Assembly (NCBI RefSeq): GCF_026342735.1
Contig: NZ_JAPEMM010000001.1
Coordinates: forward strand, 496,001-560,000
Source: Streptomyces sp. NBC_00193
GTDB taxonomy: Bacteria; Actinomycetota; Actinomycetes; Streptomycetales; Streptomycetaceae
Reading direction: 5' to 3'
Length of the DNA stretch: 64,000 nt
The translations under genes and the position numbers were made by a program. Shown here one piece after another: positions 43,575 to 52,298 of the stretch; the stretch's first letter is position 1, and each line of letters begins with the position of its first letter. The notes beneath the pieces are model-generated. The model searched no databases. It saw only the letters and a program-made list of their open reading frames with translations, and was not told where the DNA came from.

Positions 43575-45554
43575 CTAGGCGGTGTGGACCTCCAGGGCGG
43601 TGCGGACCGCCGATTCGAGGGCGCCTTCGATCCATGCGGGCTTGATGGAGGTGTGGCAGCCGGCGAAGTGGAGGTTGCCCTCGGCCTTTCGGACGTGGGG
43701 GAAGAGCTCGGTGTGCTGGCCGGGCAGGAGGACGGAGGCTTCCCCGTAGGCGTACGGGTCGCGCATCCAGGACTGGGTGCGGCCCACGCCGGTGTAGAAC
43801 ACCTCGATGCGCTGTCCGAAGACCTCCTGGACGCCCGCGAGGGCGCGCGGGTAGCGCTCCTCGTCGTCCAGGGAGTCCCACTTGAGGGCGTCGTCCGACC
43901 AGCTGTAGGAGGCGAGGACGACTCCGCCGGCGCTGCCTTCGACGGGGTACGAGGGCTGGAACATGAAGCGGTTGGGGTTGTCGGTGGCCGAGCCGCCGCC
44001 GATGACGCCGGCCGCTTCGGGCTGGTCGCGGGCGACGACGCGGCAGGCGGCGTAATGGGCGCGCTGGGCGTCGGAGATGTGGCCGTCGGGGACGGAGGGG
44101 TGGGCGCCCAGCAGGGCCCCGTCCGCCGGGGTCTTCGCGACCTGGTAGCTGCGGTAGAGGCCGGTCTTCACGGCCTCCAGTTCGCGCTTCCAGTCGGCCT
44201 CGTCGAACTCCCACCAGCGGCGGCTGAATTCGAGCAGCACCTTGGTGGCGGCGTCGTAGTGCAGCTCGGTGACCGCCCGCCGCTTGCCGTAGGAGAGGGC
44301 CGGGGTGATGGGGATGTGGCGCAGCCCGGAGAAGGGGACCGTGACGATGGCGGTGTCCGCGGTGAAGGTCTCGCGGCGTACGGGGCTGCCGCCGCGGCCC
44401 TCGGAGACGGTCTCGACGGTGACCTTGCCCTCGCCGTGGGTGATGCGGGTGGCGCGGCGGTCGAGCCGTACGAGGTCCTTGACGCGGGCGTACATGGCGT
44501 CGGCCAAGGTGGCGGTGCCGCCGGGCAGTTCGTAGAAGGCGGTGTCGGGGCTGATCAGCGAGGCGCCGATGAAGCTGTGCACGAAGGCGAGGTGCAGGCG
44601 GGAGGTGAGGTTCTCGACGGTTCCGATCAGGTCGATGGTCCGCTCGTCGAGCTCGGCCTCCTCGGTCAGGAAGCGATACATCGACATGTGGCCGTAGCGC
44701 TGGATGACGCGGGCCCAGCCCTCGACGAGTTCCTTGTCCTTCTTGCCCTCGATCTCCTTGCGCACGGGGGCGAAGGCCTCGCGGACGATCTGCGAGGCGG
44801 GCACGGACTCGTAGGCCTGCGGCACTCCGAAGGAACGATTGAGCGTCTGCGGGGCGCGCGCGTAGTCGGCGCGGCGGACGCGGATGCCGTTGACGTGGAT
44901 CCATGTCCGGTACGCGGGGCGGCCGGTGGCGTCCACGTCGACCAGGTGGAAGCGCCGGCGCTTGAGGCCGAGGCCGTCCATCAGGCCGGTGACCAGCGGG
45001 TGGCTGTCGGGGATGCGCATCGCGCCGGCCTCGGCGTACTGCTTCGGGTCGGCGAAGGGCTGGGCGGCGTTCTCGTGGCCGCCGGTGCGGAAGGTCTTGA
45101 TCCGGCCGCCCACCCGGTTGCCGTTCGCCTCGATGACGGTGACCCGGTGGCCGGCTTCGCGCAGGAGGTGTGCGGCGGTGAGACCGGCCGGCCCGGCTCC
45201 GACGATCAGCACCTTCTTCCCGGGGCGGCGCGAGCGGGGCAGGCCGTTCTTCAGGAGGATGTCGGCGTAGCGCGGTACGAGCGGCTGGTCCTCCTCGTCG
45301 CGCACGAGGATGGCCCGCGCGATCGTCAGGCAGGTGCCCCAGTCGGCGACCGCGGCGCCGGGGACGGCCTGCGAGGTCTCGGCGGAGGTGACGGCGACCG
45401 TCAGCCCGCCGGTCGCGGCGACGGCGGCCGCGCCGGCGATGACGGTCCGGCGGGAGGGGCGGCGGGCGGACCGGCCGGCGGGTGCCGGTGCGGCGTCGCC
45501 CGTGGTGCCGGACGGTTCGGGGGATTCGGAGTGGGCATCGGGATCCATGATCAT
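43575..45554 (-). CDS. L-glutamate-oxidase-like FAD amine oxidase, Tat-exported
   Basis: A 659-residue flavoprotein. The N-terminus has a twin-arginine-type signal ([20 protein letters not shown]). The FAD dinucleotide fold is at about 98-140 ([38 protein letters not shown]), and the C-terminal flavin motif is [20 protein letters not shown]. Length and order resemble the Streptomyces L-glutamate oxidase precursor, which deaminates L-glutamate with release of H2O2 and ammonia; the substrate here is inferred. GGTGGTCTC precedes ATGATCATG. The downstream end faces the channel gene. Confidence 0.82.
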   Translation of the reverse strand: MIMDPDAHSESPEPSGTTGDAAPAPAGRSARRPSRRTVIAGAAAVAATGGLTVAVTSAETSQAVPGAAVADWGTCLTIARAILVRDEEDQPLVPRYADILLKNGLPRSRRPGKKVLIVGAGPAGLTAAHLLREAGHRVTVIEANGNRVGGRIKTFRTGGHENAAQPFADPKQYAEAGAMRIPDSHPLVTGLMDGLGLKRRRFHLVDVDATGRPAYRTWIHVNGIRVRRADYARAPQTLNRSFGVPQAYESVPASQIVREAFAPVRKEIEGKKDKELVEGWARVIQRYGHMSMYRFLTEEAELDERTIDLIGTVENLTSRLHLAFVHSFIGASLISPDTAFYELPGGTATLADAMYARVKDLVRLDRRATRITHGEGKVTVETVSEGRGGSPVRRETFTADTAIVTVPFSGLRHIPITPALSYGKRRAVTELHYDAATKVLLEFSRRWWEFDEADWKRELEAVKTGLYRSYQVAKTPADGALLGAHPSVPDGHISDAQRAHYAACRVVARDQPEAAGVIGGGSATDNPNRFMFQPSYPVEGSAGGVVLASYSWSDDALKWDSLDDEERYPRALAGVQEVFGQRIEVFYTGVGRTQSWMRDPYAYGEASVLLPGQHTELFPHVRKAEGNLHFAGCHTSIKPAWIEGALESAVRTALEVHTA

Positions 45555-45725
45555 GAGACCACCTTCGCCGTCCGCGCGGGCCCGATCGGCCGGATCGCGC
45601 CCGCGCGGGCAAGGACCACCCGGACGTGCGTCGCGCGCCGTCCCGTGCTGACGAACTGGGTTTCGTACGACCACCCTTGGGGCCGTCCGGCGTGGCGGGC
45701 CGGGACCGCGCCCCGCCCGCCCCGG

Positions 45726-46160
45726 CTACAGCGGAGGCAGCAGTCCGAACTGGCCGAGCACCCCGGCGAGGTCCCAGTAGAGGGACTCCTGCCGGATCCG
45801 GCCGTCCTCGGAGAACCGGTAGACGGTCGAGCCCTGCATGGAGAAGGACTTGCCCTTCGCGAGCGCGGCGAGCTGCGGGGGCATCCCGTCGAGGGGGCCC
45901 TCCAGGGTGCCGGACATGGTCCACTCGCAGGCTCCGGAGCGGTCGTCCGCGAAGACGCTGCGGATCTCCATCCGGGTGTCCGGTATCGCGGCCACCCAGG
46001 AGCGCACGCCCGCCTCCAGTCCGGCGCGCCCGCGCCAGAAGGAGTCGAGGGGGACGTCCCAGGAGACGGCGTCGTCGGTGTAGCAGGCGAGCCAGCCGTC
46101 CGCGTCGGCCTCGGTGATCGCGGCCAGACAGGTGCGGACGAGTGCTTCGTTGGGGTGCAT
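45726..46160 (-). CDS. SnoaL-like/NTF2-fold protein
   Basis: A 144-residue single-domain protein of the cystatin-like NTF2 fold (LAAITEADADGWLACYTDDA, FWRGRAGLEAGVRSWVAAIP, QGSTVYRFSEDGRIRQESLY). Families of this fold include polyketide cyclases, ketosteroid isomerases and pure binding proteins; the role cannot be fixed. GGAGCGCCCC precedes the ATG. It lies 41 bp after the TetR gene and 171 bp before the glutamate-oxidase-like gene. Confidence 0.82.
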   Translation of the reverse strand: MHPNEALVRTCLAAITEADADGWLACYTDDAVSWDVPLDSFWRGRAGLEAGVRSWVAAIPDTRMEIRSVFADDRSGACEWTMSGTLEGPLDGMPPQLAALAKGKSFSMQGSTVYRFSEDGRIRQESLYWDLAGVLGQFGLLPPL

Positions 46161-46201
46161 GGGGCGCTCCGGTTTCGGTACGGGACGCCCCGTACGGAGC
46201 G

Positions 46202-46828
46202 TCAGGAGGGCGGGGTCGTCCGCAGGATGGACGAGAGGGTGCGGTCCAGGATGTCGGGGACGTCCTTGACCTTGAGGTGCCGTGCGTCGGTCTCGGCGCC
46301 CGCCGCGTGCAGCAGGCTGTAGAAGGTGGTGACCAGCCAGGGGAGCGGGAGGTCGGTACGGAACACGCCCTCCGCCTGGCCGCGGACCAGGACCCGTTCC
46401 ACGCGCGCGAGGACCTTCTCGTGGTGCGCACGGCGGCGGGCCGGCGTGATGACCCCTTCGGAGGCGGCGAGCAGGAACGCGTGGCGCTCCAGGATCCGCC
46501 AGCCGGACCGGACGAGGCGGGAGAACGCCTCGTCCGCCGGGCCCTCGTCGAGCCCCTGGGCCTGGAGGGCGGCGTCCGCCTGTCCGACGGAGTGGTCCAG
46601 TACCGCGTCGACCAGGGCCTCGCGGGACGGGAAGTGCGCGTACAGCGTGACCCGGCTGACCCCGGCCGCACTGGCGACGGCGGTCAGGCTCACGTTGGGG
46701 TCCTGTCGGAAGCAGTCGATCGCGGCGGCGACGATGGCCGCGATGCTCCGCTCCGCATCCGCGCGGCGGCGGGGTTCCTCCCGGTCTGCTGCAGGGGCGC
46801 GGCGGGCTTTTTGAGACGGCGTGGACAT
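46202..46828 (-). CDS. TetR-family transcriptional regulator
   Basis: A 208-residue regulator. The N-terminal DNA-binding helix-turn-helix (about 28-75) contains AIVAAAIDCFRQD, LTAVASAAGVSRVTLYAHFP and SREALVDAVLDH. The C-terminal ligand domain is all-helical. It is 114 bp downstream of the MFS exporter gene in the same direction, so it probably represses that exporter and its own run, binding near 48592-48613. No clear ribosome binding site precedes the ATG. Confidence 0.9.
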   Translation of the reverse strand: MSTPSQKARRAPAADREEPRRRADAERSIAAIVAAAIDCFRQDPNVSLTAVASAAGVSRVTLYAHFPSREALVDAVLDHSVGQADAALQAQGLDEGPADEAFSRLVRSGWRILERHAFLLAASEGVITPARRRAHHEKVLARVERVLVRGQAEGVFRTDLPLPWLVTTFYSLLHAAGAETDARHLKVKDVPDILDRTLSSILRTTPPS

Positions 46829-46942
46829 GGGTGGGAGCGTATGTCACCTCCTTCGCGGCGCGCCAGGTCGCTCTCTCCCCCTGCGTGCCGGGCCGACGGG
46901 GGTGTACGGCCCGGCACGCGGGAGCATCCCGGCGGATCCTCG

Positions 46943-48574
46943 TCAGGCTCCGACGCGGCGGGGGGCCGGTGCCTGCGCGGGCGTCCGTCCGGGCTGTCGC
47001 TCGGCCTTCGCCGGGACCTCGGTGTCGCCCGCCTTGCCCCGGGGGAAGAGGAACAGGGCGACGGCGATGCCGGCGATGGCGACGCCCGCGCCGGTGAACA
47101 TCGCGGGCGCCATGCCCGAGACGTACGCCGACCGTGCCGCCTCGGCCAGGGCCTGCCCCGCCTGGGCGGGCAGCTGGCCGGCGACCGCGAAGGCGGCGCC
47201 CACGGAGTCGCCCGCGGCGTGCAGCGCGGATTCCGGCAGTCCGGCGGCGGCCTGACTGGCGGCCAGCTCGTCCCGGTACGTACCGGCGAGCAGGCTGCCG
47301 AGTACGGCGACCCCGAGTGCGGAGCCCAGCTGCACGGCGGCGCTGTTGGTGGCGGAGCCGACGCCCAGGTCGTCCTCGGGCAGGGAGCCCACGATGGCGT
47401 CGCTGGTCGGGCCGATGATGAAGCCCGCGCCGAAGCCGAGGAAGAGCATGGCCGCCAGGGCCCGGCCGTAGCCGTCGCCGTCCCCGGTGGTGGCGAGGAT
47501 CAGCAGGGAGACCGCCGCGAAGGCCAGGCCCGCGGCGGCCAGCCAGCGGGTGCCCACGTACTGGCCGAGGAACGAGGCGAGCGGGGCGGCGAGCAGGATG
47601 ATCAGCGCGGTGGGTGCGATCCGCAGTCCGGTGGCCCCGGCGTCGTAGCCGAGGACGAACTGGAGGTACTGGACCAGTACGAACAGCGCTCCGAGCAGCG
47701 ACAGCAGGCCCAGGAAGACCAGGATGTTGCCGATGGCCAGCCGCCGGTGGGCGAAGATCCCGAGCGGGAGCATGGGCTCCCGCGCGGTGCGCTCGCGGAC
47801 GATGAATCCGGCCAGCAGCAGCACCGCGACGGCGAAGCCGGCCAGCACCTTCGTGCTGGTCCAGCCCTCGGCCGGGCCCTCGATGATGGCCCAGAGCAGG
47901 GTGCCGACCCCGACTACGGAGAGCAGTGCGCCGGGCAGGTCCAGGCTCCGGGCGACGGCGGCCCGTGAGTTCGGCACCATCTTGACGGCCGCGGCCAGCG
48001 CGATGATTCCGATGGGTACGTTGATCAGGAAGACCGAGCCCCACCAGAACTGCCCGAGCAGCCAGCCGCCGACCAGCGGCCCCATGGCCAGGCCCACGCC
48101 GATCATGGCGGACCAGAGCCCGATGGCCTTCATCCGCTCGACGGGGTCGGTGAAGACCGTGCCGATGATCGAGAGGGTCGCGGGCATGATCAGCGCCTCG
48201 CCGACGCCCATCACTCCGCGGGCGGTCATGAGCTGGGCGGTGCTGTCCGAGAACGCGGCGACGGCGGAGGCGCCGGAGAAGAGGACCAGGCCCGACAGGA
48301 AGACGGGCTTGCGGCCGAAGCGGTCGGCGAGGCTGCCCGCGAAGAGCATCAGGCCGGCCGCCATCAGGCTGTAGATGTCCACCAGCCACTGCAGTTCGCT
48401 GGTGGAGGCGCCGAGTTCGTCGACGAGCGTGGGCAGGGCGACGTTGAGCACGGTGACGTCGAGCCCCACGATCAGCAGGCTGAGGCACAGCACCGCCAGG
48501 ATCGGCCAGCGCAGCGGGTGGCCTGCCGCGCCCGGTGGGGCCGCGACGGGTGACGGGGACGGCACGGAAGGCAC
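46943..48574 (-). CDS. DHA2-family MFS drug exporter (14 helices)
   Basis: A 543-residue transporter. TM1 has the DHA2 motif LLIVGLDVTVLNVALPTLVD. The loop motif is GSLADRFGRKPVFLSG, and the motif-C region is GLAMGPLVGGWLLG. The basic/Pro tail is EVPAKAERQPGRTPAQAPAP. The GTG at 48574 is preferred because AAGGAG lies at -12; the frame is open 8 codons further. Placed between the TetR gene and salicylate synthase, it may export the cluster product or salicylate. A palindrome covers the region just upstream. Confidence 0.85.
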   Translation of the reverse strand: MPSVPSPSPVAAPPGAAGHPLRWPILAVLCLSLLIVGLDVTVLNVALPTLVDELGASTSELQWLVDIYSLMAAGLMLFAGSLADRFGRKPVFLSGLVLFSGASAVAAFSDSTAQLMTARGVMGVGEALIMPATLSIIGTVFTDPVERMKAIGLWSAMIGVGLAMGPLVGGWLLGQFWWGSVFLINVPIGIIALAAAVKMVPNSRAAVARSLDLPGALLSVVGVGTLLWAIIEGPAEGWTSTKVLAGFAVAVLLLAGFIVRERTAREPMLPLGIFAHRRLAIGNILVFLGLLSLLGALFVLVQYLQFVLGYDAGATGLRIAPTALIILLAAPLASFLGQYVGTRWLAAAGLAFAAVSLLILATTGDGDGYGRALAAMLFLGFGAGFIIGPTSDAIVGSLPEDDLGVGSATNSAAVQLGSALGVAVLGSLLAGTYRDELAASQAAAGLPESALHAAGDSVGAAFAVAGQLPAQAGQALAEAARSAYVSGMAPAMFTGAGVAIAGIAVALFLFPRGKAGDTEVPAKAERQPGRTPAQAPAPRRVGA

Positions 48575-48591
48575 GGCGGGACTCCTTAAGT

Positions 48592-48613
48592 TGAACACTA
48601 CCGTTCGGGTTCA
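48592..48613. promoter_or_regulatory. Possible TetR operator upstream of the MFS exporter
   Basis: TGAAC (48592-48596) and GTTCA (48609-48613) flank a nested GAAC-N6-GTTC (48593-48606). The site lies 18 bp upstream of the exporter start, where a TetR repressor would block transcription. Confidence 0.45.
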
Positions 48614-48657
48614 GCGTAGCGCCGAGCCGGACCGATGTCGAACAACGCTGTAAAGTT

Positions 48658-50070
48658 TCACGGTCGCGTGCGAGCCCCGTCGACGGCCCCGCCGGAAGCT
48701 GCGACCGCACCCGCCGCCGTCACCTCGGCCGCCGGGACGAGGGTGCGCGAGACGCTGCGCAGCTTCTCGCAGGTCTCCTCGAACTCCCGTTCCGGAAGCG
48801 ACTGTTCGACGATCCCCGCACCCGCCCGCAGCCAGGTGCGGCCGCCCTGCCGGAAGACCGTGCGGAGCACGAGCGCGGCATCGAGGGACCCGTCGCTGCC
48901 CACGCTGAGCACGGCGCCGCTGTAGAGGCCGCGCGGGCCCGGCTCCAGCTCCCGGATGGTCCGGTACGCGGCCCGCTTGGGCACCCCCGAGGCGGTGACG
49001 GCGGGGAACACGGCGGCCAGCGCGGGCCAGGGCCCGCGGTCCGCGCGGGCGAGCCGGCCGCTGACCCGGGAGGCGATGTGCTGGACGCTGCCGCGCTCCT
49101 TGACCGACATGAACTCCTCGGCCCGCACCGAGCCCGGGCGGCAGACCCCCAGCATCTCGTCCCAGGCCACCTGGACGGATATCGCGTGCTCGTAGATCTC
49201 CTTGGCATCGGTGAGCAGTTCCGCGCGGCGGGCCGCGTCCTCGGCCCGGTCTCCGCTGAGCGCCCGGGTGCCCGCCAGCGGCTGGGTGGACACGTGGCCG
49301 TCGGCCGAGACCTCCACGACCGTCTCGGGGCTGAATCCCGCCGCCTCGATGCCGCCGAGGTCCAGGAGGAAGGAGCGTGCGGGCGAGTTGACCGCGCGGC
49401 CCGTGAGGTAGGTGGCCGGCAGGTCGAGTTCGCCCTCCACCCGGACGGCCCGGGACAGGATCACCTTCTGGAGGTCGCCGGCCCGGATCGAGGCGACCGC
49501 ACTCGCGACGCCCGCGCGGTACGCGGCCTCGGCCGGGCCCCCGAGATCGACCGGGAGGGGGGTGAACTCCCCCTGGAGCGGCTCGGGTCCGGCGTCCTCC
49601 AGCAGGGCGCGTACGAGGACCTCCTCGGCCTCGCCGGAACATCGGATCTCGGCACCGTCCGCCGACAGCCGGATCTCGGTCCGGGGGACGACCAGGTGCA
49701 CCAGCGGTTCCTCGCCGAGCCCGGCGGCCTCTCCCGCGAGGGCGTACGACAGCTCGAAGGCGGCCCAGCCGTAGGCGCGCCACTGGGCGTAGGGCAGCGA
49801 GGACAGCATGCGGTGCACGGTTTCGAGCGGATCGCCCTGCCAGGGGGTGCGGATCCGGGTGCCCTCGTGGTCGAGCGTCACATGGGTCCGGTCGGCCACC
49901 AGCCGGGCCCGGACCCCGCCGGCGTACCACCAGGCGCCCTCCCGCTCGTACACCACGTACTCACCGCCCGCGCCGTGCAGGCCGGCGCGGGCCAGCCGCA
50001 CCGCGGCCTGGGCCGGGGTTCCGGAGAAGGGGATGCGACCGGTCCGGGGCGACACGGTGGTGGTGGACAT
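48658..50070 (-). CDS. Salicylate synthase (MbtI/Irp9 type)
   Basis: A 470-residue chorismate-utilising enzyme that converts chorismate through isochorismate to salicylate plus pyruvate. Visible conserved parts are AGDLQKVILSRAV (catalytic Lys), STQPLAGTRALSG, LTDAKEIYEHAISVQVAWDE, VKERGSVQHIASRVSGRL, FPAVTASGVPKRAAYRTIRE and RGLYSGAVLSVGSDGSLDAA. The PLAGTRA motif is typical of salicylate synthases. AAGGAGACCCCACGC precedes the ATG. The salicyl-AMP ligase gene is upstream and the exporter gene downstream in the same direction. Isochorismate synthase or anthranilate synthase are less likely. Confidence 0.87.
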   Translation of the reverse strand: MSTTTVSPRTGRIPFSGTPAQAAVRLARAGLHGAGGEYVVYEREGAWWYAGGVRARLVADRTHVTLDHEGTRIRTPWQGDPLETVHRMLSSLPYAQWRAYGWAAFELSYALAGEAAGLGEEPLVHLVVPRTEIRLSADGAEIRCSGEAEEVLVRALLEDAGPEPLQGEFTPLPVDLGGPAEAAYRAGVASAVASIRAGDLQKVILSRAVRVEGELDLPATYLTGRAVNSPARSFLLDLGGIEAAGFSPETVVEVSADGHVSTQPLAGTRALSGDRAEDAARRAELLTDAKEIYEHAISVQVAWDEMLGVCRPGSVRAEEFMSVKERGSVQHIASRVSGRLARADRGPWPALAAVFPAVTASGVPKRAAYRTIRELEPGPRGLYSGAVLSVGSDGSLDAALVLRTVFRQGGRTWLRAGAGIVEQSLPEREFEETCEKLRSVSRTLVPAAEVTAAGAVAASGGAVDGARTRP

Positions 50071-50119
50071 GCGTGGGGTCTCCTTCATGGAGTGCGGAGT
50101 TCGTGGTGCGGCGGGGGCG

Positions 50120-50207
50120 GAACGGGCCGCCGGGCGGTACGGGGCGCCGAGGGGAGCGGGGCGCCAGGGGGCGGGACGGGCTGCCGGAGGCAGAACGGGC
50201 CGCCGGG
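50120..50207. repeat. G-rich direct repeats in the ligase-synthase gap
   Basis: GAACGGGCCGCCGGG occurs at 50120-50134 and 50193-50207, with a degenerate third copy (GGACGGGCTGCCGGA) between them. The gap of 146 bp separates the ligase stop from the salicylate synthase start. Confidence 0.6.
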
Positions 50208-50216
50208 GGCGGGAGG

Positions 50217-51932
50217 TCAGCTCCGGGCGGAGGCGGCCTCGGCCGCGCGCCGGGCGAGCAGGCGCTTGTCGAGCTTTCCCACGGCGGTGAGGGGCAGGGA
50301 GTCGACGACGTGGATCAGATCGGGCTTCTTGTACGGGGCGAGCCCGCGCCCGTCGAGGAAGGCGTCGAGGCCTCCCGGGCCGAAGGCATCGGCCGCCGAA
50401 GGCAGTTCATCCGCGCGGGAGGCGCCGGCAGCCGCCGCCGGTCCGCCCGGACCGGTGCTCCGCTCGCGCAACACGATCCAGGCGCAGGTGCGTTCGCCGA
50501 GGTAGTCGTCCGGGACGGGCACCACCGCGGCGTCGAGCACGGCGGGATGGGCGCGCAGGTGGCCTTCGAGCTCGTCCGAGGAGACCTTGTCGCCGCCCCG
50601 GTTGACGAGGTCCTTGCGCCGCCCCTCGACGACGACGTCCCCGCCGGGCAGCACGCGTACGAGGTCGCCGGTGCGGTAGAAGCCGTCCGCGGTGAACGCG
50701 GTCCGGTTGTACTCCTCGGCCCGGTAGTAGCCGCGCAGGGTGTACGGGCCGCGGGTGAGGAGCTCGCCGATCTCGCCGGCGGGGGTGTCCCGGTCCTCGG
50801 CATCGACCACGCGGATCTCGTCGTCCGGGCTCAGCGGCCGGCCCTGGGTGGTGGCGACTCGTTCCGCGTCGTCGCCGGGCCGGGTCATGCACAGCAGCCC
50901 CTCGGCCATGCCGAAGACCTGCTGGAGCTCGCACCCGAGGGCGGACCGTACCCGCCGGGCCGTCTCCGGACCGAGCCGCGCACCGCCCACCTGCAACAGG
51001 GCCAGGCTGCCGAGGTCCTCCGGGCTCCACTCGGCCGCCTGCGACCACAGGGCGGCGAGCGGGGGCACCACGGCCGTCACGGTGACCCGGTGGCGTTCGA
51101 TCAGCGGGAAGACCGTCTCGGGGTCGGGTGAGGCGCCGAGCACCACGGTCCCGCCGGCCAGCAGGGTGCCGAGCGCACCCGGGCAGGCGAGGGCGAAGTT
51201 GTGGGCGACGGGCAGCGCCGCGAGGTAGACCGTGCCGGGGTGCAGGCCGCACAGTTCGGCGCTGGCGCGGACGTTGTAGGCGTAGTCCTCGTGGGTCCGC
51301 GGGATGAGCTTGGGCAGGCCCGTGGTGCCGCCGGAGACCAGGAGCACCGCCGGGTCCTGCGGGTCGGGCGCCGCGAAGGCGCCGGGCGGGAGCGGGCTGC
51401 GGCGGCCCGCCCCCTCGACGTCGGCGAGTGCGGTGTGCGGCCCGGGGTCGCCGCCCGCGACGAGGACGTGGCGCAGTCCGGGCACCTGCTCCCGGACCTC
51501 TTCGGCGAGGGCCAGGTAGTCGAAGTCCGAGGCGGGGTCGGGGTCGGCGGCGGGGACCACGTAGGCGACGGCGCCGCTGTGGCCGCAGAGGTGGACGGCC
51601 TCGCTGCGACGGTAGGCGGGCAGTCCGAGGACCGGGACCGCGCCGATCCGGAGCGCGGCGAAGAGGAGGACGAAGAACTCGGGTCCGTTGGGGAGCTGGA
51701 CGACGATCCGGTCACCGGGGGCGATGCCCAGCGCGGCGAGCCCGGCGGCGAGATGGCCGGCGCGGCGGTCCAGTTCGGCGTACGAGACCTGCTCGCCGTC
51801 CGCCACCAGGGCCGTGGCCGCCCCGATCGTCCGGGCGTGCCCGGCGAGGAAGTCGCCCAGCGTGCGGCCCTGCCAGTAACCGGCCTCCCGGTACCGCTCC
51901 GCCTCGGCATCGGGCCATCGAACCATGTCCAC
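50217..51932 (-). CDS. Salicyl-AMP ligase (EntE/DhbE/YbtE family)
   Basis: A 571-residue stand-alone aryl-acid adenylating enzyme. Core motifs are SGGTTGLPKLI (200-210), QVFGMAEGLL, YRTGDLVRV, GRRKDLVNRGGDKVS and the late lysine in PLTAVGKLDKR. In this family the motif at 243-252 is HNxxxSSPG in dihydroxybenzoate enzymes. Here it is HNFALACPG with Cys250, the pattern of salicylate enzymes such as MbtA/YbtE. It would load salicylate on a carrier protein not yet visible in the window. GTG start behind GAGGAG (11 bases). The insert near 500-525 is Ala/Gly-rich. Confidence 0.88.
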   Translation of the reverse strand: MDMVRWPDAEAERYREAGYWQGRTLGDFLAGHARTIGAATALVADGEQVSYAELDRRAGHLAAGLAALGIAPGDRIVVQLPNGPEFFVLLFAALRIGAVPVLGLPAYRRSEAVHLCGHSGAVAYVVPAADPDPASDFDYLALAEEVREQVPGLRHVLVAGGDPGPHTALADVEGAGRRSPLPPGAFAAPDPQDPAVLLVSGGTTGLPKLIPRTHEDYAYNVRASAELCGLHPGTVYLAALPVAHNFALACPGALGTLLAGGTVVLGASPDPETVFPLIERHRVTVTAVVPPLAALWSQAAEWSPEDLGSLALLQVGGARLGPETARRVRSALGCELQQVFGMAEGLLCMTRPGDDAERVATTQGRPLSPDDEIRVVDAEDRDTPAGEIGELLTRGPYTLRGYYRAEEYNRTAFTADGFYRTGDLVRVLPGGDVVVEGRRKDLVNRGGDKVSSDELEGHLRAHPAVLDAAVVPVPDDYLGERTCAWIVLRERSTGPGGPAAAAGASRADELPSAADAFGPGGLDAFLDGRGLAPYKKPDLIHVVDSLPLTAVGKLDKRLLARRAAEAASARS

Positions 51933-52298
51933 GAAGAATCCAGCTCCTCACGCCGGGACGAATACCCGGAAGCATTGCAGGAATAATTCAAGCACTAACG
52001 CTGCCGTAAAGACTCCCCCGAAGTAAATCCAATCGGCAATCGCAATCAGATAACTTTTTGGCAAAATCAGGCGCGTTTTGACAACTCAACACGCCTGCTA
52101 TAGCCAGATATTCATGGATAGATCGGGCATACCAGGGGCGGGTACTACCCCTTCGGGCAGCTCCCTTTCGAACGGCTATTTATTGACGTACCTTGACAGG
52201 GAAATCCGGAGACGATCGCGACGGAACAATTCTCGAATGTTCCTCGATTCCCGCTCCCGGCCCCCCGCTCCCCCGTTTCCTCCGAAAGGCCACCTCCC
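51933..52298. promoter_or_regulatory. Divergent promoter region of the biosynthetic cluster
   Basis: These 366 bp are clearly richer in A+T than the surroundings and separate the salicylate arm from the thioesterase-to-PKS arm. They include a plus-strand promoter candidate: TTGACA (52078-52083), 15 bp, TATAGC (52099-52104). Further on is an inverted repeat, GGAACA (52223-52228), N9, TGTTCC (52238-52243), 55 bp before the thioesterase start. No DmdR/IdeR iron box was found. Confidence 0.55.

Noticed and set aside
51933..52298. An iron-regulator (DmdR/IdeR) box before the salicylate genes
   Set aside because: I looked for a TTAGGTTAGGCTAACCTAA-like 19-mer and saw nothing close.
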